A stretch of DNA of 5,875 nt from JAIVJN01 sp036732565. Lineage in GTDB: Bacteria; Acidobacteriota; Vicinamibacteria; Vicinamibacterales; UBA2999. Location: assembly GCA_036732565.1 (NCBI GenBank), contig DAINCF010000463.1, forward strand, positions 1 to 5,875, given 5' to 3'. The notes below the pieces were generated by a model. That model ran no database searches. It was not told the DNA's origin and saw only the letters and a program-made list of their open reading frames with translations. Shown in pieces: positions 1 to 5,455 of the stretch (position 1 is the first letter of the stretch; each line of letters opens with the position of its first letter). The translations under genes were made by a program, and so were the position numbers.

Positions 1-690
1 GTCCATCACGCGCTCGACCGACACCTCCGACGGCTGATCGTACCGCGCCGCCAGCTTCGCGACGACCGCCAGCATCGCCTCGGGGCCGCAGCCATACACC
101 ATGGCCGTGTTGGCGCGCGACAAGCCGGCCAGTTCTTCCTCCAACGGGCCGGTGACGCGCGCCTGCGCGCCGCGGCTGCCGTCCTCCGTGGCGAGCACGA
201 CCCGGACGTTCAGGCGCTCGAAGAAGTCCAAGTGAAACAGCTCACGGTCCGACCGCGCGCCGTAGAAGAGCGTTGTTTCGGTCCCCGCGGCCGCGAGCGC
301 CTGCGCCAGCGTTGCGAACGGCGCCAGACCGACGCCTCCCGCGACCATCCAGGCCAGAGTGGGAGGGGTGACAGGGGTGAACGGCCTTCCCAGCGGACCA
401 AGACAGTGAATGCGCTCGCCGGGCCGCACTTCGTACAGCCGATTGGTGGTGCGGCCCGCTCGCTTGTTCAGAATGCTGATGGCGGTGGGCTCGCCACCCT
501 GGTCACGCAGCACTTCGAACACCGAGAACGGCCGGCGCAGGAAGTAATCTCCGGTGGCGGGCTTCACCATCACGAACTGGCCAGGCGCTGTGCGCGCGCC
601 CACCTCGGCGGCGTCTAGCGTGAGCACGTTGTAATCGTCGGACAAGCGGAGGTTGGCGAGCACAGCGGCGCCAACGTCAACCGGAGGCAT
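1..690 (-). CDS. pyrK: Dihydroorotate dehydrogenase B electron-transfer subunit PyrK (3' end outside window)
   Basis: Reading the minus strand from the ATG at 690 gives 230 residues with no stop before the window edge. PyrK carries FAD and a [2Fe-2S] cluster and passes electrons from the PyrD subunit to NAD+ during dihydroorotate oxidation in the cytoplasm. Visible motifs, in order: PGQFVMV (36-42), the flavin-binding LRRPFSV (51-57), LGPLGRPF (97-104), the glycine-rich VAGGVGLAP (116-124), YGARSDRELF (143-152) and the nucleotide-binding YGCGPEAML (199-207). The fragment ends at SVERVMD (224-230), just where family members continue into the cysteine cluster, so only the last few dozen residues should be missing. 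The start fits the usual short N-terminus; there is no Shine-Dalgarno sequence, and a TATACT hexamer lies 6 bases upstream, so the message may be leaderless. Other ferredoxin-reductase-like proteins share this fold, but the motif set and nearby pyr genes favour PyrK. Confidence 0.9.
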   Translation of the reverse strand, partial: MPPVDVGAAVLANLRLSDDYNVLTLDAAEVGARTAPGQFVMVKPATGDYFLRRPFSVFEVLRDQGGEPTAISILNKRAGRTTNRLYEVRPGERIHCLGPLGRPFTPVTPPTLAWMVAGGVGLAPFATLAQALAAAGTETTLFYGARSDRELFHLDFFERLNVRVVLATEDGSRGAQARVTGPLEEELAGLSRANTAMVYGCGPEAMLAVVAKLAARYDQPSEVSVERVMD

Positions 691-696
691 CCGTTG

Positions 697-702
697 AGTA
701 TA
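697..702 (-). promoter_or_regulatory. Possible -10 element for pyrK
   Basis: On the minus strand this reads TATACT, one mismatch from TATAAT. It ends 6 bases before the pyrK ATG, so a transcript would begin at or next to the start codon. No convincing -35 hexamer is visible about 17 bases upstream. This is a by-eye inference. Confidence 0.35.
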
Positions 703-704
703 GT
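699..704 (+). promoter_or_regulatory. Possible -10 element for the AlkP-like gene
   Basis: TATAGT on the plus strand shares four bases with the minus-strand TATACT, forming a divergent overlapping pair. Initiation near 711 would leave about 17 untranslated bases before the ATG at 728, with no Shine-Dalgarno sequence in them. There is no clear -35 box, so confidence is low. Confidence 0.3.
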
Positions 705-727
705 GGCTTGCCGTTGTCCTCTGCCCG

Positions 728-2488
728 ATGCGCTACCTCCGAATGCTGTCGAACGCGGTGATTGCAGGCGCGCTCGCGTCTACGTATCTCGCCATTCTCG
801 TTCTGCACCTCAACCCGACGTTCCCGCTGGGGCCCGGCGCAGTACTGCCGCTCATCGTCAGCCTCGGGCTCGCGTACGGCACGACGGCGACAATGCTGGG
901 CTACGCGATCCTGGTGCTTCGACAGTTGTTTGCCGCGCATGGGCTCTCGCCGGGATGGGTGAGCGTGCGGCTGCTCTCGTGGCTCGGCACGTTCGTGGCC
1001 GGGAGCGTGGCCACCATCATGTGGCTGAACCTCCGAGGATTCGGGAGCGTCCTGGACGTGGAGACCGCTCGGCGCACCGCCGCTGCGGCGCTGGTGATGA
1101 CGGCCGCCGCCGCGCTGTATTTGGTGCTCGCGGTGGCGCACATCGGCCGTCGGGGCGGCGGCGTCAGTGCCACGTTGCTGTCCTTGACGATTGCCGGATC
1201 GATCGGGTTGCCGCTCCTGGCGCGCGGGGTGGCACGTCAGGCGGCGACGCCGACGGCGATCGCCAACCGGGATGCCGTCGAGCCCGGCAACGTCGATGCG
1301 CGCATCGTGCTGCTGATGCTGGATGGCGCCTCGCTCGACATCATCCAGCCGGCCGTGGCCGCCGGCCGACTGCCCGGCTTCGGCCGGATTCTCGATCGCG
1401 GCGCCGTCGTCCATCTCGCGACGCTGAGGCCGACGCAAGCCGAGCCGGTGTGGAGCGCCGTCGCGACCGGACGGCGGCCGATGGCCAACGGTGTTCGTTC
1501 GGCCATGCGCTATCGCGTGAGGCCCGGCGGGCCCGCGATCGATCTCCTGCCCGACTACTGCTACGCGCAGGTGCTCCCAAGCCTTGGCGCGATCGACGAA
1601 GCGGCGCACACCTCCGCCTCGCTGGCCGCTCGACCGATCTGGAGCATCGTCGGCGACGATTACGGGGTTTCGGTCGGCATCATTGGCTGGCCGCTCACGC
1701 ATCCGGTGACGCCGGTCAGCGGCGTGCTGGTCAGCGACGTGTTCCATCGTCTGACCGCGGCCGAAATGGAGCGCGAGGGCGCCGCTGAGGTCGCGCCGCC
1801 GTCGCTGTTGGGACCGGCACGGGCGGCGCTGGCCGAGGTCGTGACGCCCGATCCCGTCTCGCTGGTCACGTTCCCGTCGACGATGCCCACGGACGATCGC
1901 GAGGCGCTGCGCGAACCGGAGCCCTTGCTCGCGGATCGCATTCACCTTCAGCTTTACCGCGCGCTCGCGTCCCAGAGCGACACCCGGTTCACGGCCGTCC
2001 GCTTTCCGGGCGTCGATGCCGTCGGACACTACTATCTTCGCTATGCCAACCCGGCGCCGTTCGGAGACGTGACTGAGGAGGAGCGTCAACGGTACGGTCG
2101 CGTGCTCGAGGAGTACTACGTCTTCCTCGACGGCATCGTTGGTGAAGCGCTCGGTTCGATGGGGCCGAGCGATCTGCTCCTCGTCGTCTCGCCCTACGGG
2201 ATGGAGCCACTGAGTCCAGGCAAGCGATTGCTGGAGCAGATTGTGGGGAACGCGCAGATCAGCGGCACGCACGAGCGTGCGCCGGACGGCTTCCTGCTGG
2301 CGTTCGGGCGCGCGGTTGCGGCAGGGCGTCCGGCCCGCGCCACGGTGCTCGACATCGCGCCGACGATTCTCTACTTCCTGGGACTGCCGGTCGGCCGGGA
2401 CATGGACGGCGTCGCGCGCGCGGACCTGTTCGATCCGGCCTTCACCGCCGAGCGCCCGATCACCTACATCCCCACGCATGAACGGTGA
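728..2488 (+). CDS. Membrane-anchored alkaline-phosphatase-superfamily (phosphodiesterase/nucleotide pyrophosphatase-like) protein with altered catalytic motifs
   Basis: The 586-residue product has about five hydrophobic helices at roughly 7-27, 38-66, 80-100, 118-137 and 147-165. A soluble domain follows, probably outside the cytoplasmic membrane. Superfamily landmarks in order: VLLMLDG (194-200, metal-ligand D199), VWSAVATG (241-248), GWPLTHP (320-326), VDAVGH (429-434, metal-type D430 and H434), GTH (513-515) and the C-terminal DIAPTILYFLGLP (542-554). The domain is therefore AlkP-like. However, the usual SDHGM metal motif reads SPYGM (488-492), and the usual nucleophile position, ten residues before G248, is A238, with T236 nearby. 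Activity cannot be assumed. The start at 728 lacks a Shine-Dalgarno sequence; the ATG at 743 is an alternative. The gene overlaps the downstream membrane-protein gene by 11 bases, implying co-translation. A surface-glycan or lipid-headgroup role is only inference. Confidence 0.82.
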   Translation: MRYLRMLSNAVIAGALASTYLAILVLHLNPTFPLGPGAVLPLIVSLGLAYGTTATMLGYAILVLRQLFAAHGLSPGWVSVRLLSWLGTFVAGSVATIMWLNLRGFGSVLDVETARRTAAAALVMTAAAALYLVLAVAHIGRRGGGVSATLLSLTIAGSIGLPLLARGVARQAATPTAIANRDAVEPGNVDARIVLLMLDGASLDIIQPAVAAGRLPGFGRILDRGAVVHLATLRPTQAEPVWSAVATGRRPMANGVRSAMRYRVRPGGPAIDLLPDYCYAQVLPSLGAIDEAAHTSASLAARPIWSIVGDDYGVSVGIIGWPLTHPVTPVSGVLVSDVFHRLTAAEMEREGAAEVAPPSLLGPARAALAEVVTPDPVSLVTFPSTMPTDDREALREPEPLLADRIHLQLYRALASQSDTRFTAVRFPGVDAVGHYYLRYANPAPFGDVTEEERQRYGRVLEEYYVFLDGIVGEALGSMGPSDLLLVVSPYGMEPLSPGKRLLEQIVGNAQISGTHERAPDGFLLAFGRAVAAGRPARATVLDIAPTILYFLGLPVGRDMDGVARADLFDPAFTAERPITYIPTHER

Positions 2489-3875
2489 TGCGCGATGGTC
2501 TCGCTTCGGGACATGGCTGGGGCTACTGGGAGTCGTGCTGTGGATCTATCTGCCAGACGTCGGGCACGGCTTCATCCAAGACGATTTCGCGTGGATGCTG
2601 CACGCTCGCAGCGCCGGGCTGCTCGACGCGCTCGATCACGCCTTCACGACGTCGCTCGGTTTCTTCAGGCCGGTCGTGACGCTGTCGTTCGCGCTCAACG
2701 ACTGGATGTTCGGTCTCCGGCCGTTCGGCTACGGTCTCACTAATCTGCTGTTGGCCATGGCGTGCATGCTCGGCATCCAGCGGCTTGGCGTGCGCCTGGG
2801 GCTCGCGGAGGGATACGCGTTATTGGCCGCCGCGGCGTGGGTGCTCAACTTCCACGGCATCAACATGAGCGTGCTGTGGATCAGCGCCCGCACTTCGCTG
2901 CTGGCGACGCTCTTTGCGCTGCTGGCGGCGCATGCATTCGAATCGCGGAGACACCTGCTGGCCGGCGTGTGGACGATGGTGGCGTTGCTGTCGAAGGAGG
3001 AGGCGGTGCTGCTGCCGTTCATTCTCGCGAGTTGGAGGCTCGTTGAATATTGCGCCCCGCCGCACGGAGCGCAGGCCTTCAGGCCTGCCAACGGGCGTTG
3101 GTCCGCGGGCTCGCGGTTCTGGGCGGGCCTGAGGGCCTGCGCTGCGAACGCCTGGCCCGTGTTCCTAGCCCTGGCGTGCTACGGCGTGCTCAGAAGCCAA
3201 TCTGGCTCGTTCACGCCGATGACGGCGCCCGATTTCTACCGCTTCACGACCGACCCTGCGCATCTCGCCCGCAATGCCATGGAGTACCTCACCCGGTCTG
3301 CCGCGACGGGAGCAATCGTGCCGATCGCGCTGATCATCGTGGCGAGAACCCTGCCTCGCCTCCAAGGCATCCACGCGGCCATTGCTCTCAAGGGCGTGCT
3401 GTGGTGGCTGGGCGGGTTCGCGATCACCGTCTGGCTACCGGTCCGATCGAGCCTCTACGCGGTGTTCCCGAGCGTTGGTGTTGCGTTGATCGTGGCCGCG
3501 CTCGCGGCGTCGCTGGTATCGACGCTGCCGCGGCCGCGCCGGCGCATGCTCGTCCTCGCAGGGCTGTTGCTGCCGATGGTCTTATCGCCCGTCTACCGCG
3601 CTCGCAACGTGCGCTGGGTCAGCATGGCCGACACGTCCGCAGCGACGCTGGCGCATGTTGGCGAAAAGCTCCCCGAGCTTGCCGACCGGACTCTCATCGC
3701 GCTGCTCGATGACCGGGACCGGCGTGCCAGCTTCACGAACACATTCGGAGGCCTGACGCCCGAAGCGAGCCAGCTGTTTCTGCCGCGTGGGATTCAACTC
3801 GCGATCGATCCTCCGCCCGATCCCTCGCGCCCACGAGTCGAAGTGTCGCTCTTGGATGTGATGTATACTCGATGA
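2478..3875 (+). CDS. Polytopic membrane protein, probable GT-C-type glycosyltransferase (ArnT/PMT/TMTC-like)
   Basis: The 465-residue protein is mostly hydrophobic, with about ten membrane segments by eye (among them 10-27, 82-102, 112-130, 138-153, 162-185, 224-241, 276-291, 301-320, 326-349 and 357-375). A soluble tail of about 85 residues follows. The first helix leads into FIQDDFAWM (32-40); an Asp pair in the first external loop is the typical catalytic and metal site of GT-C transferases using lipid-linked sugar donors. FFRPV (62-66), NDWMFGLRPFGYGLTNL (74-90) and SKEEAVLLPF (172-181) resemble the same group. The ATG at 2478 was chosen because it sits in the ATGA-type junction, 11 bases inside the upstream AlkP-like gene. 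The same frame stays open back to 2241, but that part lies over the AlkP-like gene and looks like shadow sequence. A REP-like repeat lies in frame at residues about 197-222, in a loop between helices. Donor and acceptor cannot be told. Confidence 0.75.
   Translation: MNGDARWSRFGTWLGLLGVVLWIYLPDVGHGFIQDDFAWMLHARSAGLLDALDHAFTTSLGFFRPVVTLSFALNDWMFGLRPFGYGLTNLLLAMACMLGIQRLGVRLGLAEGYALLAAAAWVLNFHGINMSVLWISARTSLLATLFALLAAHAFESRRHLLAGVWTMVALLSKEEAVLLPFILASWRLVEYCAPPHGAQAFRPANGRWSAGSRFWAGLRACAANAWPVFLALACYGVLRSQSGSFTPMTAPDFYRFTTDPAHLARNAMEYLTRSAATGAIVPIALIIVARTLPRLQGIHAAIALKGVLWWLGGFAITVWLPVRSSLYAVFPSVGVALIVAALAASLVSTLPRPRRRMLVLAGLLLPMVLSPVYRARNVRWVSMADTSAATLAHVGEKLPELADRTLIALLDDRDRRASFTNTFGGLTPEASQLFLPRGIQLAIDPPPDPSRPRVEVSLLDVMYTR
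3068..3143. repeat. REP-like inverted repeat inside the GT-C-like gene
   Basis: The left arm 3068-3089 and right arm 3122-3143 can pair over 22 positions: 20 Watson-Crick and 2 G-U pairs (3078-3133 and 3086-3125), with a 32-base loop. The left arm is itself a palindrome (GCAGGCCT, TC, AGGCCTGC at 3071-3088), and the right arm is a slightly decayed version. This two-palindromes-facing layout is typical of REP/BIME elements. It is translated in frame as AQAFRPA and GLRACAA in a loop between membrane helices. I recall similar AGGCCTGAAGGCCTGC units scattered through acidobacterial genomes, but could not search for other copies. Confidence 0.7.
3864..3869 (+). promoter_or_regulatory. Probable -10 element of the pyrRBC operon
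   Basis: TATACT lies in the last codons of the GT-C-like gene. Seven bases downstream is 3876, exactly the first base of the leader hairpin, so the RNA would start with the PyrR-binding structure. The hexamer at the -35 distance (AAGTGT, 3841-3846) is poor. The match to the hairpin start is the main support. Read-through from the upstream gene remains possible, as no terminator is seen. Confidence 0.45.
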
Positions 3876-3915
3876 CGTCTCTTTAAGCGCGAACCTGAGA
3901 GTTCGCAAAGAGGTG
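3876..3915 (+). promoter_or_regulatory. PyrR-binding loop in the pyr operon leader, overlapping a Shine-Dalgarno site
   Basis: The RNA can fold into a lower stem of 9 pairs (3876-3884 with 3907-3915, including two G-U pairs), a 5'-side bulge AAGC (3885-3888), an upper stem of 6 Watson-Crick pairs (GCGAAC 3889-3894 with GTTCGC 3901-3906) and a hexaloop CUGAGA (3895-3900). The hexaloop fits CNGNGA, the conserved loop recognised by PyrR in Bacillus, and a bulge on the 5' side is also characteristic. The element sits directly upstream of pyrR. Its 3' strand contains GAGGTG (3910-3915), complementary to the 16S rRNA tail, so PyrR bound with UMP should hide a ribosome site. No U-run follows the hairpin, which argues against an intrinsic terminator and for translational control, as described for mycobacterial pyrR leaders. 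Confidence 0.8.
3910..3915 (+). promoter_or_regulatory. Shine-Dalgarno sequence placed for the leader ORF, not for pyrR
   Basis: GAGGTG matches the anti-Shine-Dalgarno tail over six bases. Five bases separate its GAGG core from the ATG at 3919, whereas the pyrR ATG at 3945 is about 30 bases away and has no comparable site. The whole site lies in the 3' strand of the PyrR-binding hairpin. Confidence 0.65.
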
Positions 3916-3918
3916 CCT

Positions 3919-3954
3919 ATGCAGACCCACCTGGACGTCCGCCCATGTCGGTAG
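3919..3954 (+). CDS. Putative 11-residue pyr leader peptide
   Basis: ATG at 3919 follows the only good Shine-Dalgarno site in the leader and reads MQTHLDVRPCR before TAG at 3952-3954. It is in a different frame from pyrR. Its stop lies just inside pyrR, five bases past the pyrR ATG at 3945-3947 and two bases before a second in-frame ATG at 3957. A ribosome finishing the leader could therefore restart on pyrR, linking pyrR translation to a site that PyrR itself can mask. The peptide has no recognised motif, and its sequence may not matter. An alternative is that a sequencing indel or recent mutation separated this start from pyrR; without homologues this cannot be settled. Confidence 0.45.
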   Translation: MQTHLDVRPCR

Positions 3955-4481
3955 TCATGGACGCGGATCGCATCTTGCGCGCGCTCACGCGCATTGCTCA
4001 CGAAATCGTCGAACGTAACCGCGGCGTGGCCGACATCGCGTTGGTCGGCGTCCGTAGCCGCGGTGTGCCGATTGCCCGACGCCTGGCGCGGTCGCTCAAG
4101 GACATCACCGGAGATGACGTGCCGACCGGCGCACTGGACATCACGCTCTATCGCGACGATCTGATGGGGCACGCCGCCGGGACCCAGCCGGTCGTGCGCA
4201 AGACCGAGATCCCGTTCTCGATCGACGACCGCACCATCATCCTGGCGGACGATGTGCTGTACACGGGGCGGACGACCAGGGCCGCCCTCGATGCGCTGAT
4301 CGACTTCGGTCGTCCGCGCGCGATTCAACTCATCGTGCTCGTCGATCGCGGACATCGCGAGCTGCCGATCAAGGCCGACTACGTCGGCAAGAACGTGCCG
4401 ACCTCGCGCAGCCAGCAGGTGCACGTGCGGCTGCAGGAAATCGATCACGTCGACGAGGTCACCATCGAGCAGGAAGGTTGA
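3945..4481 (+). CDS. pyrR: Bifunctional pyr operon regulator / uracil phosphoribosyltransferase PyrR
   Basis: The 178-residue product matches PyrR over its full normal length. PyrR binds pyr mRNA when UMP or UTP is plentiful and also has modest uracil phosphoribosyltransferase activity with PRPP. The PRPP loop is TIILADDVLYTGRTT (97-111). Other family blocks are RALTRIAHE (12-20), LVGVRSRGVP (33-42), DITLYRDDL (65-73) and VDRGHRELPIKADYVGKN (133-150). By comparison from memory with Bacillus PyrR, residues linked there to RNA binding are kept as T15, H19, H137, R138 and K149; Bacillus T41 is Ser38 here. ATG 3945 was chosen because SVVMD aligns with the AVILD strand at the Bacillus N-terminus; 3957 is the alternative. 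It has no good Shine-Dalgarno site of its own and probably depends on the overlapping leader ORF. The pyrB ATG follows two bases after its stop. Confidence 0.95.
   Translation: MSVVMDADRILRALTRIAHEIVERNRGVADIALVGVRSRGVPIARRLARSLKDITGDDVPTGALDITLYRDDLMGHAAGTQPVVRKTEIPFSIDDRTIILADDVLYTGRTTRAALDALIDFGRPRAIQLIVLVDRGHRELPIKADYVGKNVPTSRSQQVHVRLQEIDHVDEVTIEQEG
4471..4477 (+). promoter_or_regulatory. Ribosome binding site that decides the pyrB start
   Basis: AGGAAGG lies in the last codons of pyrR, six bases before the ATG at 4484. The in-frame TTG at 4478 touches this site and is too close to be used, so the ATG is preferred. Confidence 0.7.
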
Positions 4482-4483
4482 TC

Positions 4484-5455
4484 ATGGAGAGCGTTCACGC
4501 CACCACGCCGCTCACCGCCCTGCGTCACAAGGATCTGCTGGGCATCGCCGACCTCAGCCCGGAGGAGATCGTCCTCGTCCTCGACACCGCCGACGCGATG
4601 AAGGAAGTCGGCCGCCGGCCGATCAAGAAGGTTCCGACCTTGCGAGGGCGCACGGTCGTCAACCTCTTCTTCGAGCCGAGCACCCGCACCCGGACGTCGT
4701 TCGAAATCGCCGAGAAGCGGCTGAGCGCCGACACGCTGAACGTCGCCATCAGCACGTCGAGCGTGGTCAAGGGCGAGACGCTCGTCGACACGGCGATGAA
4801 CATCGAAGCGATGGCGCCGAGCATGATCGTGCTGCGCCACAGCTCGTCGGGCGCGTGTCATCTGCTGTCGCGCATCTGCCGCGCCGCCATCATCAACGCC
4901 GGTGACGGCATGCACGAGCACCCGACTCAAGCGCTGCTCGACGCCTTCACCATTCGCGAGCGCAAGGGCCGCGTCGCCGGCCTCAAGGTCGCGATCGTCG
5001 GGGATCTTCTCCACAGTCGGGTGCTGCGGTCCAACCTCCTGCTGTTGACCAAGCTCGGCGCCAACGTCTGGGTCTGCGGGCCCACGACGTTGATCCCTCC
5101 AGGCTTGGATCGCCTGGGCGTCACGGTCACGTCGCGGGTGGACGAGGCCGTCGAAGGCGCCGATGTCATCATGATGCTGCGCATCCAACTCGAGCGCATG
5201 GAGGGCGGCTTCTTCCCGTCACTGCGCGAGTACTTCACGACGTTCGGGATGACCGAAGCACGCGTCGCACGGGCAAAGCCCGACGTCATCATCATGCACC
5301 CGGGCCCGATGAACCGCGGTGTCGAGATCGCGTCGGAGGTGGCGGACGGGCCGTTCTCGGTGATTCTCGATCAGGTGGCGAACGGAGTGGCCGTGCGCAT
5401 GGCGGTGCTCTATCTGTTGGCTGGCGGAGCGGACGAACATGAAACGGCTGCTTAA
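4484..5455 (+). CDS. pyrB: Aspartate carbamoyltransferase catalytic subunit PyrB
   Basis: The 323-residue enzyme joins carbamoyl phosphate to aspartate, the committed step of de novo pyrimidine synthesis, in the cytoplasm as a catalytic trimer. Carbamoyl-phosphate-binding STRTRTSF is at 66-73. The mobile active-site loop with K96 lies in SSVVKGET (92-99). RHSS starts at 118, HEHPTQALLD covers 144-153, GDLLHSRVLRSN 173-184, MLRIQLER 231-238 (aspartate-binding Arg and Gln) and MHPGPMNRG 271-279. All usual catalytic blocks are present and the length is normal. There is no zinc-binding regulatory chain (PyrI) in the window; the PyrR leader suggests control at expression level instead. Start ATG 4484 is set by its ribosome binding site. 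The 3' end overlaps pyrC by 17 bases, so the operon is tightly coupled. Confidence 0.97.
   Translation: MESVHATTPLTALRHKDLLGIADLSPEEIVLVLDTADAMKEVGRRPIKKVPTLRGRTVVNLFFEPSTRTRTSFEIAEKRLSADTLNVAISTSSVVKGETLVDTAMNIEAMAPSMIVLRHSSSGACHLLSRICRAAIINAGDGMHEHPTQALLDAFTIRERKGRVAGLKVAIVGDLLHSRVLRSNLLLLTKLGANVWVCGPTTLIPPGLDRLGVTVTSRVDEAVEGADVIMMLRIQLERMEGGFFPSLREYFTTFGMTEARVARAKPDVIIMHPGPMNRGVEIASEVADGPFSVILDQVANGVAVRMAVLYLLAGGADEHETAA
5426..5429 (+). promoter_or_regulatory. Ribosome binding site for pyrC inside pyrB
   Basis: GGAG sits nine bases before the pyrC ATG at 5439, within the closing codons of pyrB. It supports this start despite the 17-base gene overlap. Confidence 0.55.

Noticed and set aside
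232..618. A 128-codon plus-strand frame opposite pyrK
   Set aside because: The minus strand reads a clear PyrK with ordered flavin and nucleotide motifs; the plus-strand frame has none.
694..1788. A 364-codon plus-strand frame inside the AlkP-like gene
   Set aside because: Low-complexity, Arg/Ala-rich shadow in another frame of a recognisable protein.
2241..2477. N-terminal extension of the GT-C-like gene
   Set aside because: It would overlap the AlkP-like gene by nearly 250 bases and translates to Arg/Ser-rich shadow sequence. The ATG at 2478 leads straight into the first membrane helix.
677..2479. A 600-codon open frame on the minus strand opposite the AlkP-like gene
   Set aside because: Its translation is Arg/His/Gln-rich with no domain motifs, and the opposite strand has a clear superfamily protein. 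Long antisense frames are expected at this GC content.
3876..3915. Leader hairpin read as a Rho-independent terminator
   Set aside because: There is no U-run after the stem; the downstream bases are mixed and G/C-containing, and the loop fits a PyrR site.
3582..4448. A 288-codon minus-strand frame across the pyrR leader and pyrR
   Set aside because: It lies antisense to unambiguous pyrR coding sequence and the leader hairpin, and shows no protein-family features.
4478..4483. TTG at 4478 as the pyrB start
   Set aside because: It abuts the AGGAAGG ribosome site with no spacing, whereas ATG 4484 has a six-base spacing.
4445..5188. A 247-codon minus-strand frame opposite pyrB
   Set aside because: The composition is that of an antisense shadow (His, Asp, Arg, Gln rich), and pyrB fully explains the region.
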